Assembly (NCBI GenBank): GCA_002973575.1
Contig: PVEQ01000002.1
Span: 62,001 to 126,000 of the forward strand
Length of the DNA: 64,000 nt
Reading direction: 5' to 3'
Source: Sediminibacterium magnilacihabitans
Lineage (GTDB): Bacteria > Bacteroidota > Bacteroidia > Chitinophagales > Chitinophagaceae
Made by a program: the position numbers and the translations under genes. The notes beneath the pieces are model-generated. The model searched no databases. It had not been told where the DNA came from and was given only the letters and a program-made list of their open reading frames with translations. This document shows, piece by piece, positions 9,730 through 17,876 of this stretch (position 1 is its first letter; every line of letters begins with the position of its first letter).

Positions 9730-10821
9730 TTATTGCAGGCAGGTAATTAATTTTTCCATTTCATCATCGGTATTGAATGCATGCAATACAATTCGCAGAC
9801 GCTCTTTGCCTTTGGGAACAGTGGGATATAAAATAGGACGAACATCCAGTCCGCTATCCTGTAGTTGCATGGCCAGGTGTTTTACGGCTTCGTTGCCCGG
9901 AACAATCACTGCTTGTATAGGCGTAAATGAGATCAGCTTTTCATAAGCCAGGTTGGCTTCTTGAAATCGTTGCACTAATACTTTCAGCTTTGCTCTTTGT
10001 GTATGCATGCCAGGAAACAGCCGGTAACTTTCACCGATAGCCGCCACGGCATGTTCGGGCAAGGCAGTGGAATAGATCAGGCTCCGCGCAAAGTTGATGA
10101 GGTAACTGCGCAATGATGCCGACCCCAATACTACAGCACCATGACAGCCACAGGCTTTACCGAATGTATGCACCCGGGCAAAGACCGAATGCTGGTATTG
10201 TTGCTGCTGTACAAGCCCCTCACCTTCTTCTCCTATCACACCTGTTGCATGCGCTTCGTCGATGATGAGGTGGGCATTGTATCGTTGGCTGATGGCAACC
10301 AGGTTGCTGAGCGGACAAATGTCTCCATCCATGCTGAATACCGATTCTGTTACGATGAACAGGTTACCGGTAGCATGCTGCTGAATTTTCTTTTCCAGAT
10401 CGTTCATGTCGTTATGTACAAAAGAAAACGACTGCGCGAAAGACAGCCGCATCCCATCGCGGATGGATGCATGACAGAGCTGGTCGTAGTATATCGTATC
10501 TCCTTTCTGCGGCACACAGGATAAGAGTCCCAGGTTCGCATCGTAGCCAGAGTTGAAGAGAAGCGCTGTTGGTGCCTGATGAAAAGAAGCAATTTGCTTT
10601 TCCACGGTTTCCGTCAACGGATGATTGCCAGCCAGTAACCGGGAACCCGTAGATCCGGATGCATTATCTGTGTCATGGGTGATGATCTTCCGGTCATGTA
10701 CCATCCCCAGGTAATCATTAGAACAGAAATCAGCCTTTCCATCGGGCAGGCGGAGGCTGCGCAATGCATCGTGACTGATGCGTTCATTCAGTTTTTTTTG
10801 GAGAAAATCATCGGGGTACAT
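9730..10821 (-). CDS. bioF: 8-amino-7-oxononanoate synthase family (BioF)
   Basis: Fold-type I PLP enzyme of the alpha-oxoamine synthase family, which condenses pimeloyl-ACP/CoA with alanine in biotin synthesis. CSNDYLG (33-39), GSTGSRLLAGNHPL (about 56-69), DEAHATG (188-194) and the Schiff-base lysine Lys222 in TFGKACGCHGA are all present. At 363 residues it is slightly shorter than E. coli BioF (384). No other bio gene is near. A related activity (2-amino-3-ketobutyrate or serine condensation) is possible, but the short length and GCHGA context favour BioF. ATG 10821 is preceded by a -7 element four bases away. It is divergent from miaE. Confidence 0.87.
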   Translation of the reverse strand: MYPDDFLQKKLNERISHDALRSLRLPDGKADFCSNDYLGMVHDRKIITHDTDNASGSTGSRLLAGNHPLTETVEKQIASFHQAPTALLFNSGYDANLGLLSCVPQKGDTIYYDQLCHASIRDGMRLSFAQSFSFVHNDMNDLEKKIQQHATGNLFIVTESVFSMDGDICPLSNLVAISQRYNAHLIIDEAHATGVIGEEGEGLVQQQQYQHSVFARVHTFGKACGCHGAVVLGSASLRSYLINFARSLIYSTALPEHAVAAIGESYRLFPGMHTQRAKLKVLVQRFQEANLAYEKLISFTPIQAVIVPGNEAVKHLAMQLQDSGLDVRPILYPTVPKGKERLRIVLHAFNTDDEMEKLITCLQ

Positions 10822-10825
10822 CGCT

Positions 10826-10833
10826 CAAAGCTA
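10826..10833 (-). promoter_or_regulatory. -7 element TAGCTTTG of bioF
   Basis: Exact TAnnTTTG on the minus strand, four bases (AGCG) before the bioF ATG at 10821. This predicts a leaderless transcript. Confidence 0.55.
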
Positions 10834-10855
10834 AAGTTTTGTTGCAGATATTTGC

Positions 10856-10860
10856 GGAGG
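10856..10860 (+). promoter_or_regulatory. Shine-Dalgarno GGAGG of miaE
   Basis: One of the few clear ribosome-binding sites in the window. It lies inside the longer TTG-initiated frame and 11 bases before ATG 10872, so it decides the start in favour of that ATG. Confidence 0.6.
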
Positions 10861-10871
10861 AAATAAATAGC

Positions 10872-11483
10872 ATGATGGAAATATCCGATCATACCAAAAA
10901 CATACTTGGTCTGCGCCTGCCTACCGATCCGCGTTGGGTAAACCTGACCAAGTTGAGCCTGGAAGCCATCCTCACCGATCATGCTTATTGCGAACAGAAA
11001 GCAGCTGTTACCTGTATTTCACTCATTCAACGCTATGCGAATAGAGAACAACTCGTTGTTCAATTATCGCCCATCGTTACAGAAGAATGGGGACATTTCC
11101 GGCTGGTATTACACGAGTTACAACGTCGCGGACTTAAGCTGGGGCGTCAGCGGAAAGATGCGTATGTAAACAGGCTGCTCGCTTTCCAGCAAAAAGGCGG
11201 CAATGAAGAAGGAAGGTTATTGGATCAACTTCTTACCATGGCCATGATCGAAGCCAGGAGCTGCGAGCGTTTCAAACGGCTGAGCGAAGGGTTAACGGAT
11301 GAATACCTGCGCAATTTCTATCGCCGTTTCATGGAAAGTGAAGCCGGACATTATGCATTGTTCATCGATCTGGCAGAGCTGTATATCTCCAAAGAACGTG
11401 TGAGGCAGCGATGGAAAGAGTGGCTGGAACATGAGGTAGCCATCATGCAGGAATTAGAAGTGCGGGGTGATCGTATCCACTGA
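10872..11483 (+). CDS. miaE: tRNA-(ms2io6A)-hydroxylase-like diiron protein
   Basis: About 203 residues. MiaE hydroxylates the isopentenyl side chain of 2-methylthio-N6-isopentenyladenosine at tRNA position 37, using a ferritin-like diiron centre and oxygen. The ligand pattern is visible: a Glu in HAYCEQKA, E-x-x-H in TEEWGHF, a Glu in MIEARSCERF and E-x-x-H in MESEAGHY. The frame extends upstream to a TTG, but a strong Shine-Dalgarno GGAGG at 10856-10860 lies 11 bases before ATG 10872 (ATGATG), which sets the start. It lies back to back with bioF and converges on the GSCFA gene, whose stop is one base after its own. Confidence 0.88.
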   Translation: MMEISDHTKNILGLRLPTDPRWVNLTKLSLEAILTDHAYCEQKAAVTCISLIQRYANREQLVVQLSPIVTEEWGHFRLVLHELQRRGLKLGRQRKDAYVNRLLAFQQKGGNEEGRLLDQLLTMAMIEARSCERFKRLSEGLTDEYLRNFYRRFMESEAGHYALFIDLAELYISKERVRQRWKEWLEHEVAIMQELEVRGDRIH

Positions 11484-11484
11484 T

Positions 11485-12477
11485 CTAAAAAGCGAAGTAT
11501 TGTAGCTCTTCACTGAAATCCAGGTATGGATGTTTTTGCTGTAATTGCCAGGTTTTTTCATGATAGCTAGCCATGAATTTCCGGTGCTGGGCCGAAGTAG
11601 CATTAAAAGGGCGGTGGTTATGTGCAATATTGATCTCGGCAATTTCTTTGATCAGGTTTCGGGTATCATCATCCATGCAGGCGCCCAGGAATTTTTCCCA
11701 TACATATTGCGTGGCCTGGTAGTTGGGGTGCACCAGGTCTTCGGCATAAAATCGGTAATCACGCAGGTCATCTATCACCAGTTCATACGCAGGAAAATAA
11801 TACAGGCGATCGAACTTGTCAACAAGATGATGCACGGCTTGTATCAGCACAGCTTTGCTCCTGTTGTTCTCTATCACTCCCTCACGCAGATGACGTACGG
11901 GGCTGATGGTAAAAATGATCTTCAATTTAGGGTTGAAGAAAAACAAGCGGTGGATCATATTATCCAGCACGCTCAGCACTTCTTCTATAGCCATGAGGCG
12001 CCTGTAAAACCAATCAGCGGGCGCCTTATGATTATTGGCGGCTACTGATCCGTGTTTAGCTTGCGGGGCTTTCTCCGTTAAAGTATAAATCCATGCGGAG
12101 CCCAGCGTGATCATGATATGATCGGCATTTGACAGGTAAGCATGTGCAGCCGCTGTGGCGGTATTGATCTTTTGCAATGACGCTTCAGTTGTTGTTGCCG
12201 AAAAGCGGCTGTGGTGTTTCCAACTATGCCATGCATCGTTGTATTGGAAAAGGTCTGATGATGTATAGATAGTATTGTCTACATAGGCCGTGATGGCTTC
12301 TGCAACACTTACCGGGTTGAACAGTATACCATTAGGATTATCCATCACCTTGAATTTGTGTTTCTGCAACTTCTCTCCCATATTCTCTGTAAAACAGGAG
12401 CCTATCAACATCAGGTTATGCTGGTGTTGAATCGGGTGCAACATCTTCTTCACATCAAATTCAAAATGGAATTTCAT
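11485..12477 (-). CDS. GSCFA domain protein
   Basis: 330 residues of the GSCFA family, a group named after its N-terminal motif and common in Bacteroidota; related to SGNH/GDSL-type esterases. LMLIGSCFTENMG (about 23-35) carries the motif, with the serine in the place of the SGNH nucleophile. Other conserved blocks are NPNGILFNPVS, HSWKHHSRF, ITLGSAWIY and FTISPVRHLREG. There is no signal peptide, so it should be cytoplasmic. The substrate is unknown. The ATG at 12477 is followed at once by MKFHFEF, with no good alternative. Its neighbours, miaE (convergent) and the HMG-CoA-lyase-like gene upstream on the same strand with a gap of 35 bases, give no functional clue. Confidence 0.88.
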   Translation of the reverse strand: MKFHFEFDVKKMLHPIQHQHNLMLIGSCFTENMGEKLQKHKFKVMDNPNGILFNPVSVAEAITAYVDNTIYTSSDLFQYNDAWHSWKHHSRFSATTTEASLQKINTATAAAHAYLSNADHIMITLGSAWIYTLTEKAPQAKHGSVAANNHKAPADWFYRRLMAIEEVLSVLDNMIHRLFFFNPKLKIIFTISPVRHLREGVIENNRSKAVLIQAVHHLVDKFDRLYYFPAYELVIDDLRDYRFYAEDLVHPNYQATQYVWEKFLGACMDDDTRNLIKEIAEINIAHNHRPFNATSAQHRKFMASYHEKTWQLQQKHPYLDFSEELQYFAF

Positions 12478-12512
12478 GAGCGCAAGTTCGTAAAAAACAG
12501 CAAGGAAAACGA

Positions 12513-13385
12513 TTATTGGAAGATCGAATCAGCTATCTGCAGGCAGTTGTACATTGCCTGTTCGTTTATTTCTTTCAAAAAGCCACGTTCTTTGAAATAG
12601 CCGATCATCAACAAAGTGTCCATATTACCTACCAGGTCATCCTGCGCCATGGGGCAGCCGCCGATGCCTTTCAGGGCGCCGTCGAAACGCAGGCAACCCG
12701 CATCAAGCGCCGCAGTGAGTTTGGCTTCCCAGTTTTGAGCAGTGGAGTGCAGGTGCACACCGATAGTAATATCCGGGTATTGGGGAATCAATGTAATCAA
12801 TGCCTTGCTAATCTGAGAGGGATTGGCTAATCCAACGGTATCGGCCAACGATATAATACGAATATCTTTTTCAGCCATCGCATCAGCCCAGTGCAATAAA
12901 ATATCCTCATTATATGGATCGTTGTATGGATTACCAAAACCCATACTGAGGTAGATCACCAGTTCTTTTCCAGTCTTCAGGCACAATTCCTGAATAGCAT
13001 CTACCCGCTGTTCACTTTCTTCTATGGTACTGTTGGTATTGCGGAGTTGAAATGTGGGAGAAATGGAAAAAGGAAATCCCAGGTAATGCACCGTATCATA
13101 CACCACTGCTTCTTCCGCCCCCCGCTCATTGGCTACAATGGCCAATAGTTTTGTAGAAGTACTGCCCAGGTCCAACCCTTTCAATACTTCCTTTGTATCC
13201 GCCATCTGCGGCATTGCTTTGGGAGAAACAAAGCTTCCGAAATCCAATGTATCAAAACCCACTTGCAGCAATGCATTCAGGTACCGGACCTTATCGGCAG
13301 TGGCAATCAAATGCGGCCACCCCTGCATGGCATCGCGGGGACATTCTATAAGCTGCAAAGCAGGCAATAAAGCATCGGCATTCAT
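12513..13385 (-). CDS. Hydroxymethylglutaryl-CoA lyase-like enzyme
   Basis: 290 residues of the HMGL-like DRE-TIM metallolyase family, which splits HMG-CoA into acetyl-CoA and acetoacetate at the end of leucine breakdown. ECPRDAMQGW (about 14-23) supplies the catalytic Arg-Asp pair, GVHLHST the metal-binding His-x-His, and KGIGGCPMA the loop with the active cysteine. Differences from well-studied HMG-CoA lyases are clear: the Glu before the SFVSPK motif is Asp here (TLDFGSFVSPK), and the G-L-G-G-C-P-Y/F-A signature reads GIGGCPMA. This fits a Bacteroidota-typical subfamily, so the substrate is likely but not certain. No acyl-CoA carboxylase or acetyl-CoA transferase gene is adjacent. Confidence 0.82.
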   Translation of the reverse strand: MNADALLPALQLIECPRDAMQGWPHLIATADKVRYLNALLQVGFDTLDFGSFVSPKAMPQMADTKEVLKGLDLGSTSTKLLAIVANERGAEEAVVYDTVHYLGFPFSISPTFQLRNTNSTIEESEQRVDAIQELCLKTGKELVIYLSMGFGNPYNDPYNEDILLHWADAMAEKDIRIISLADTVGLANPSQISKALITLIPQYPDITIGVHLHSTAQNWEAKLTAALDAGCLRFDGALKGIGGCPMAQDDLVGNMDTLLMIGYFKERGFLKEINEQAMYNCLQIADSIFQ

Positions 13386-13407
13386 GACGGCAAGTTACAC
13401 TAAATGC

Positions 13408-13451
13408 AAAAGTCAAAAGCCAAAACGGTTTGTGTTTGACTTTTGACTTTT
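13408..13451. repeat. 12-bp perfect inverted repeat
   Basis: Arms AAAAGTCAAAAG (13408-13419) and CTTTTGACTTTT (13440-13451) are separated by 20 bases. It lies in the gap between the aquaporin remnant and the HMG-CoA-lyase-like gene. It could act as a terminator for the rlmB transcript or be a small intergenic repeat; a short further copy of the TTTTGACTT unit follows at about 13455. Confidence 0.55.
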
Positions 13452-13479
13452 ACATTTTGACTTACCTTAACCGGCTTGT

Positions 13480-13674
13480 CTATTTTTTAAAAAACTTATA
13501 TACATATCCCGACCCAATGGCTCCTGCAATAGGTGCTACGATAAACAACCAGCGTTGCGCTAAGGCATTGCTTTTGGAAAACAAGGCCTGGCTGATACTC
13601 CTTGCAGGATTTACCGATGTATTGGTTACCGGTATCGTTGCAAGGTGAATAATAGTAAGCACCAATTCAATAGA
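13480..13674 (-). pseudogene. Aquaporin Z remnant (C-terminal third only)
   Basis: The frame encodes about 60 residues that match the C-terminal end of AqpZ-type water channels: [18 protein letters not shown] (with the second NPA box), then [19 protein letters not shown] and a short tail. The similarity begins at about 13671, with [10 protein letters not shown], only some 15 bases after the rlmB stop at 13689. The first NPA half and about 170 residues are missing, and there is no room for them. A protein this short would have two membrane segments and one pore half-loop, so it cannot form a channel by itself. This looks like a deletion remnant fused to the 3' flank of rlmB. The only start is TTG 13665, further evidence against function. 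Confidence 0.8.
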
Positions 13675-13688
13675 AAAAAATGTTTGGA

Positions 13689-14432
13689 TTATTTAATCCG
13701 CTGCTTCATGGCTTCATAAAGCACAATCCCTGTTGCCACCGAAACATTGAAGGAATCGAATTTCGTAGCCATAGGGATAGTGAAAAAAGCATCGGCTGCT
13801 TTGGCAAGATGCGCCTGCACTCCCCTGCCTTCATCCCCCATGATGATACAGCATGGGTCGGGGAAATGAAGTTCAAACACTTTTTTATCGGCGCGCATTT
13901 CACTGGTAAAGACCTGTATACCATTCAGATGCAAGGTATCAACGGCTTTGAGCAGGCTGTTCACCCGGCAAATATGGATGTGTTCCAGTGCACCGGCGCT
14001 GCTTTTCATGGCTTCTTCATTCAGGGCACCTACTCCTTTATCGGGAATGATGATGGCCTGCGCACCGCAACAAACTGCGCTTCGGGCAATGGCGCCGATA
14101 TTGCGCACATCGGTCACCCCATCAAGCATCACGAACAAAGGCGCTTCTCCTTTCGATACCACATGGTCTATCACCTGTTGCAGATCGAGATAAGGCACCA
14201 ATGCAACGAAAGCCAGCACGCCCTGGTGATTGGCACGGGTAAGACTGTTGAGCTTTTCTACCGGAACAGGCTGTATAGGTACCTGGCGTTCGCGCGCCAG
14301 CTGCCTGATCTGGTTCACTATGTCGCCACCGGTATTTTTTTGCAGCAATATTTTATCGATGGCCCTTCCGGACTCGAGCGCTTCTATCAGGGGTTGCCGC
14401 CCTATGATCAGGGAACTTTGTTTAACAGCCAT
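13689..14432 (-). CDS. rlmB: 23S rRNA (guanosine-2'-O-)-methyltransferase, SpoU family
   Basis: 247 residues, matching RlmB, which methylates G2251 of 23S rRNA in the P loop. The N-terminal substrate-binding domain opens with [20 protein letters not shown]. The SPOUT catalytic domain carries the three knot motifs: [17 protein letters not shown] (about 112-128), [11 protein letters not shown] (about 193-203) and [22 protein letters not shown] (about 215-236). The start is ATG 14432 (MAVKQSS); the upstream TTG overlaps the promoter element at 14436-14443. The gene ends just before the aquaporin remnant. Confidence 0.93.
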   Translation of the reverse strand: MAVKQSSLIIGRQPLIEALESGRAIDKILLQKNTGGDIVNQIRQLARERQVPIQPVPVEKLNSLTRANHQGVLAFVALVPYLDLQQVIDHVVSKGEAPLFVMLDGVTDVRNIGAIARSAVCCGAQAIIIPDKGVGALNEEAMKSSAGALEHIHICRVNSLLKAVDTLHLNGIQVFTSEMRADKKVFELHFPDPCCIIMGDEGRGVQAHLAKAADAFFTIPMATKFDSFNVSVATGIVLYEAMKQRIK

Positions 14433-14435
14433 CTG

Positions 14436-14443
14436 CAAATGTA
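14436..14443 (-). promoter_or_regulatory. -7 element TACATTTG of rlmB
   Basis: Exact TAnnTTTG on the minus strand, three bases (CAG) before ATG 14432. It lies between the NUDIX stop (14444) and rlmB, so rlmB has its own promoter and probably a leaderless transcript. Confidence 0.55.
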
Positions 14444-15004
14444 TTATTTCAATCGTCCCTGAACCAACATCAATTTCACTTTTATAATAGCAGCCACACT
14501 CATCGAATCAGTGATCTCTCCTTTTTCAACCATTTGATATACCTCTTCAAAGGGCATTTTGCGCACCACCAATTGTTCCGTTTCTTCCGGCTCAGCCTCC
14601 TGTTGTGTGAGGCCCGTTGCCAGGTAAATAATGGCTTTTTCATCACTCACAGAATTGGAGAGATGCATTTCCAGTAAGGGTTGCCAATGTGCAGCCACCA
14701 GTCCTGTTTCTTCCAGCAGCTCCCTCTTGGCGCCATCCAGCGTAGCAACGCCGCCGGCGATCAGGCTACCACCTTCGGGAATTTCCCAACTATAGGCCTG
14801 TAAAGGGAAACGGTATTGCCCTACCAGGTAGGTGTTCATCTCTTCATCCAATACCATAATGCCTACGGCCGTATTTTTAAAATGCACCTTACCGTAAATA
14901 CCTTTCTTTCCGGCAGGATTCAACACATCGTATTCCGTCAATGCGATCCAGGGATTCTCATATACTTCTTTCTCTCCGGTTATTTTCCAGGGATTGTTTT
15001 CCAT
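14444..15004 (-). CDS. NUDIX hydrolase (ADP-ribose pyrophosphatase-like)
   Basis: About 186 residues. NUDIX enzymes cleave nucleoside diphosphates linked to another group; this one groups with the ADP-ribose/ADP-sugar type by its N-terminal strands (GKVHFKNTAVGIMVLDE) and the WEIPEGGS lead-in. The core REL.EE.G part of the NUDIX box is intact (REL LEETGL), but the Glu of the GX5E half is not present in the usual register (AGGVATLDGAK), a variation often seen in this subgroup. The frame could open at TTG 15013, but ATG 15004 (MENNPWK) is the natural start. It ends directly upstream of the rlmB promoter. Confidence 0.85.
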   Translation of the reverse strand: MENNPWKITGEKEVYENPWIALTEYDVLNPAGKKGIYGKVHFKNTAVGIMVLDEEMNTYLVGQYRFPLQAYSWEIPEGGSLIAGGVATLDGAKRELLEETGLVAAHWQPLLEMHLSNSVSDEKAIIYLATGLTQQEAEPEETEQLVVRKMPFEEVYQMVEKGEITDSMSVAAIIKVKLMLVQGRLK

Positions 15005-15032
15005 TGCGATCAATTTAATACCTCACTCAAAT

Positions 15033-15062
15033 AAAAAACCCCTGCTTTTGACAGAGGTTTTT
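15033..15062 (-). terminator. Rho-independent terminator of metK
   Basis: On the minus strand an AAAAACCTCTG arm pairs with CAGGGGTTTTT across a seven-base loop, with one weak pair, and the T-run follows the stem. It lies 15 bases beyond the metK stop codon and before the NUDIX start. Confidence 0.75.
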
Positions 15063-15076
15063 GTGATGAAGTGTTT

Positions 15077-16330
15077 TTATTTTAAACCGAATGCTTTCTT
15101 CACTTTCGGAACATAATCCAGTTTCTCCCAGGTAAACAATTCCACTTTCACTTTCTTCACTTTACCATCGGGCGATTTAAACTCTTTCGTTACTTCTTCA
15201 CTCTTGCGGCCCATGTGTCCGTATGCAGCGGTTTCGCTGTAGATAGGGTTACGCAGTTTCAGGCGCTGTTCAATAAAGTAAGGACGCATATCGAACAAAC
15301 CTTCCACGATCTTGGCAATTTGTCCATCGGTTTTCTTCACTTTGGCAGTACCGAAAGTGTTCACGTTGATGCTGGTAGGCTGTGCCACACCAATAGCATA
15401 AGATACCTGTACCAACACTTCATCGGCCACACCCGCAGCTACCAGGTTTTTGGCAATATGACGGGTAGCATAAGCCGCTGAACGGTCTACCTTGCTGGGG
15501 TCTTTACCACTGAAAGCGCCACCACCGTGCGCGCCCTTACCACCGTAGGTATCTACGATGATCTTACGACCGGTTACCCCGGTATCGCCGTGTGGTCCGC
15601 CGATCACGAATTTGCCGGTAGGGTTGATATGGTATTTGATCTTGTCGTTGAACAGTTTCGCGTATTTTTTGTACTTGTTCTTTACACGGGGAATCAGGAT
15701 CTTGATGATGTCTTCCTTGATCTTCGCCAGCATTTTGGCTTCGGTATCAAAATCATCGTGCTGGGTAGACACTACAATAGCGTCGATACGAACGGGTTTG
15801 TTGTTATCATCGTATTCCAGTGTTACCTGGCTCTTGGCATCGGGACGCAGGTATTTGATCTGCTTGTTCTCGCGGCGAAGGGCAGCCAATTCGATCAATA
15901 TTTTGTGGGCCAGGTCCAGCGCCAACGGCATGTAATCATCTGTTTCGTTGGATGCATAACCAAACATCATACCCTGGTCGCCCGCTCCCTGCTCTTCTTT
16001 CTTCTTACGGTCAACACCCTGGTTGATATCGGCTGACTGCTCGTGGATCGCTGATAAGATACCACAGCTGTTGGCTTCAAACATGTATTCGCTCCTGGTA
16101 TAACCGATCTTACGGATCACACCACGGGCGATCTCCTGCACATCCAGGTAAGCTTTGGATTTTACTTCACCGGCCAACACTACCTGACCGGTAGTTACCA
16201 GTGTTTCACAAGCCACTTTTGATTGTGCGTCAAAGGCCAGGAAATTGTCGATCAATGCATCAGATATCTGATCGGCTACTTTATCCGGATGTCCCTCAGA
16301 TACACTTTCAGAAGTAAAGAGATAAGGCAT
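15077..16330 (-). CDS. metK: S-adenosylmethionine synthetase
   Basis: 417 residues; makes SAM from methionine and [24 protein letters not shown] (5-25) with the catalytic His, [12 protein letters not shown] (ATP signature, about 118-129), [21 protein letters not shown] and [19 protein letters not shown] are all present. The middle part carries the longer insertion typical of Bacteroidota (around [13 protein letters not shown]). The start ATG 16330 has a -7 element 20 bases upstream, and a terminator follows the gene, so it is a single-gene unit. No SAM riboswitch is recognisable in its short leader. Confidence 0.97.
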   Translation of the reverse strand: MPYLFTSESVSEGHPDKVADQISDALIDNFLAFDAQSKVACETLVTTGQVVLAGEVKSKAYLDVQEIARGVIRKIGYTRSEYMFEANSCGILSAIHEQSADINQGVDRKKKEEQGAGDQGMMFGYASNETDDYMPLALDLAHKILIELAALRRENKQIKYLRPDAKSQVTLEYDDNNKPVRIDAIVVSTQHDDFDTEAKMLAKIKEDIIKILIPRVKNKYKKYAKLFNDKIKYHINPTGKFVIGGPHGDTGVTGRKIIVDTYGGKGAHGGGAFSGKDPSKVDRSAAYATRHIAKNLVAAGVADEVLVQVSYAIGVAQPTSINVNTFGTAKVKKTDGQIAKIVEGLFDMRPYFIEQRLKLRNPIYSETAAYGHMGRKSEEVTKEFKSPDGKVKKVKVELFTWEKLDYVPKVKKAFGLK

Positions 16331-16350
16331 ATTGTTTTATTTAGTGAGTG

Positions 16351-16358
16351 CAAATATA
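16351..16358 (-). promoter_or_regulatory. -7 element TATATTTG of metK
   Basis: Exact TAnnTTTG on the minus strand, 20 bases upstream of the metK ATG. The predicted leader is too short for a riboswitch. Confidence 0.6.
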
Positions 16359-16378
16359 GATCAGTAAGAAATAGTCTA

Positions 16379-17863
16379 TCAAATACGTGAATAAATAATC
16401 CGCAGGCGCATCCTGAAACGGGAATGCGTTCCGCCTCCCAGCCGAACCCTTCCATAACCAATGGTATTACCTATTGAGGAAGGTGTTAGATAATAAAGCG
16501 AACCGGTACCGGTATTGGCCGGATAGGGATTGTGGTAATGTAAAGAGTCGTTCACAGGCGCTGTGAGGCGAAGCGTTTGCAGGGTATCCTGCCGGGTAAC
16601 GATGCCTTGTACATAACGGCTCAGGTCGAACACATAAGTACCCAGCCTGTCGTATCCCGGAACAGTTTTATACAGGAGCCCTCCTCCAAAAGAAGAAATA
16701 TTCGCACCGCTCGAACCTACAATGAAGTCATTGGGTACATTCCGTTTGTAGTTGTTCGCCGAATCGAATACGCTCAACAATAGGAAACGCGGTGGCAACA
16801 GTTGGGTTTCCAGCATTGCATTTGCGGCATCGGGCACCTGCTCAGCAATCAGCTCAGCGCGGTGAATGATGCGGTTCGACAAAGTTTTCAGTCCGGGTAT
16901 CCGTACCCGCACATAAGTGCCGGGGCCTGTTTGAAGGTAGACCAGGGAATCGGGTTTGGATGTTGTGGTTAAGTGATTGGCGACTTCACTTCCGCTGCGG
17001 TCGCGGGTTACATAGTTTACGCTGCCGCTGGACGAATGGCACCTGAAATACCGTACCGAAGTATCCCGTTGGGTAGCGCCGGTACTGCTGGAATTATAAT
17101 AGAGCGCCAGTTTGGTGCTGGTATCTACCAGGTTGATCCTGAGCAGGGCGTTGGCCGGACTCACCGCATCTGCAGTAACAGCAAAGCCGGCAAAAACGGT
17201 CCGCAGTAAAGAGTCTGACTTATATACATTGCTCGAATCGTACACTTTCATGAACCTCCTGGCCACATCATTGTTCAACCTGATGCGCAACTGGTTAGTA
17301 GTTTGTTCAAACCGGTTTTTAACGGAGTCGCCCAGGCGCCTGATGTCAACGGTTACAGGTGCAGCCAACGGGCCGAGGGTCCTGATCGGGTGCAGGTCCG
17401 GATAATTGGCCGGATAGTTCCGCGTAAGGTCGATCGGCGTGGCGGGATCGATCCCAGAAACATTAATATGGAGCGGCTGCGTGGAATCGCCATACACCCC
17501 ATCGTAATGCAGGATCAGCACCGCCGAATCTACTACAACGCTGTCTTTTGTGCCCGGTATATAAAATGGATAAGAATCGGGCTGCATTTCAAAATACATC
17601 GCCGCTTTGGTCTTTCCGAAAAGCGGGTCATTGGTAATAGCGCCCAGCACGTGCATATCTGAACGATATACCCTCGCTGTATCGGGGTCGTCGAAATTAT
17701 CTGTGATAACATCCAGCAGCGTATCCTTGGTAATCACACCATCGATGGGCGGAATAAGTCCGCTGCCCAGGTCGGTGGAAGTGATGCGCGTACAGCCTGC
17801 AACAATTAAAATGATGAGAAAAGAAAAAACAAATCGCTTTCGCAGTGTAAAGGGTAAATGCAT
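16379..17863 (-). CDS. DUF4270 family lipoprotein
   Basis: 494 residues from ATG 17863. The N-terminus MHLPFTLRKRFVFSFLIILI leads to the lipobox VAGC, so it is a lipoprotein. The rest is typical DUF4270: GLIPPIDGVITKDTLLDV near the start, repeated SDSLL/TPSSIGN style beta-rich segments and an arginine-rich C-terminal strand (RFRMRLRIIYSRI). The family is Bacteroidota-specific with no known function; proteins of this kind are thought to sit in the outer membrane. It follows the glycogen-synthase-like gene by 13 bases on the same strand. From memory, this pair next to panC is a common Bacteroidota neighbourhood. Confidence 0.85.
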   Translation of the reverse strand: MHLPFTLRKRFVFSFLIILIVAGCTRITSTDLGSGLIPPIDGVITKDTLLDVITDNFDDPDTARVYRSDMHVLGAITNDPLFGKTKAAMYFEMQPDSYPFYIPGTKDSVVVDSAVLILHYDGVYGDSTQPLHINVSGIDPATPIDLTRNYPANYPDLHPIRTLGPLAAPVTVDIRRLGDSVKNRFEQTTNQLRIRLNNDVARRFMKVYDSSNVYKSDSLLRTVFAGFAVTADAVSPANALLRINLVDTSTKLALYYNSSSTGATQRDTSVRYFRCHSSSGSVNYVTRDRSGSEVANHLTTTSKPDSLVYLQTGPGTYVRVRIPGLKTLSNRIIHRAELIAEQVPDAANAMLETQLLPPRFLLLSVFDSANNYKRNVPNDFIVGSSGANISSFGGGLLYKTVPGYDRLGTYVFDLSRYVQGIVTRQDTLQTLRLTAPVNDSLHYHNPYPANTGTGSLYYLTPSSIGNTIGYGRVRLGGGTHSRFRMRLRIIYSRI

Positions 17864-17876
17864 GGATGGTAAGTAA

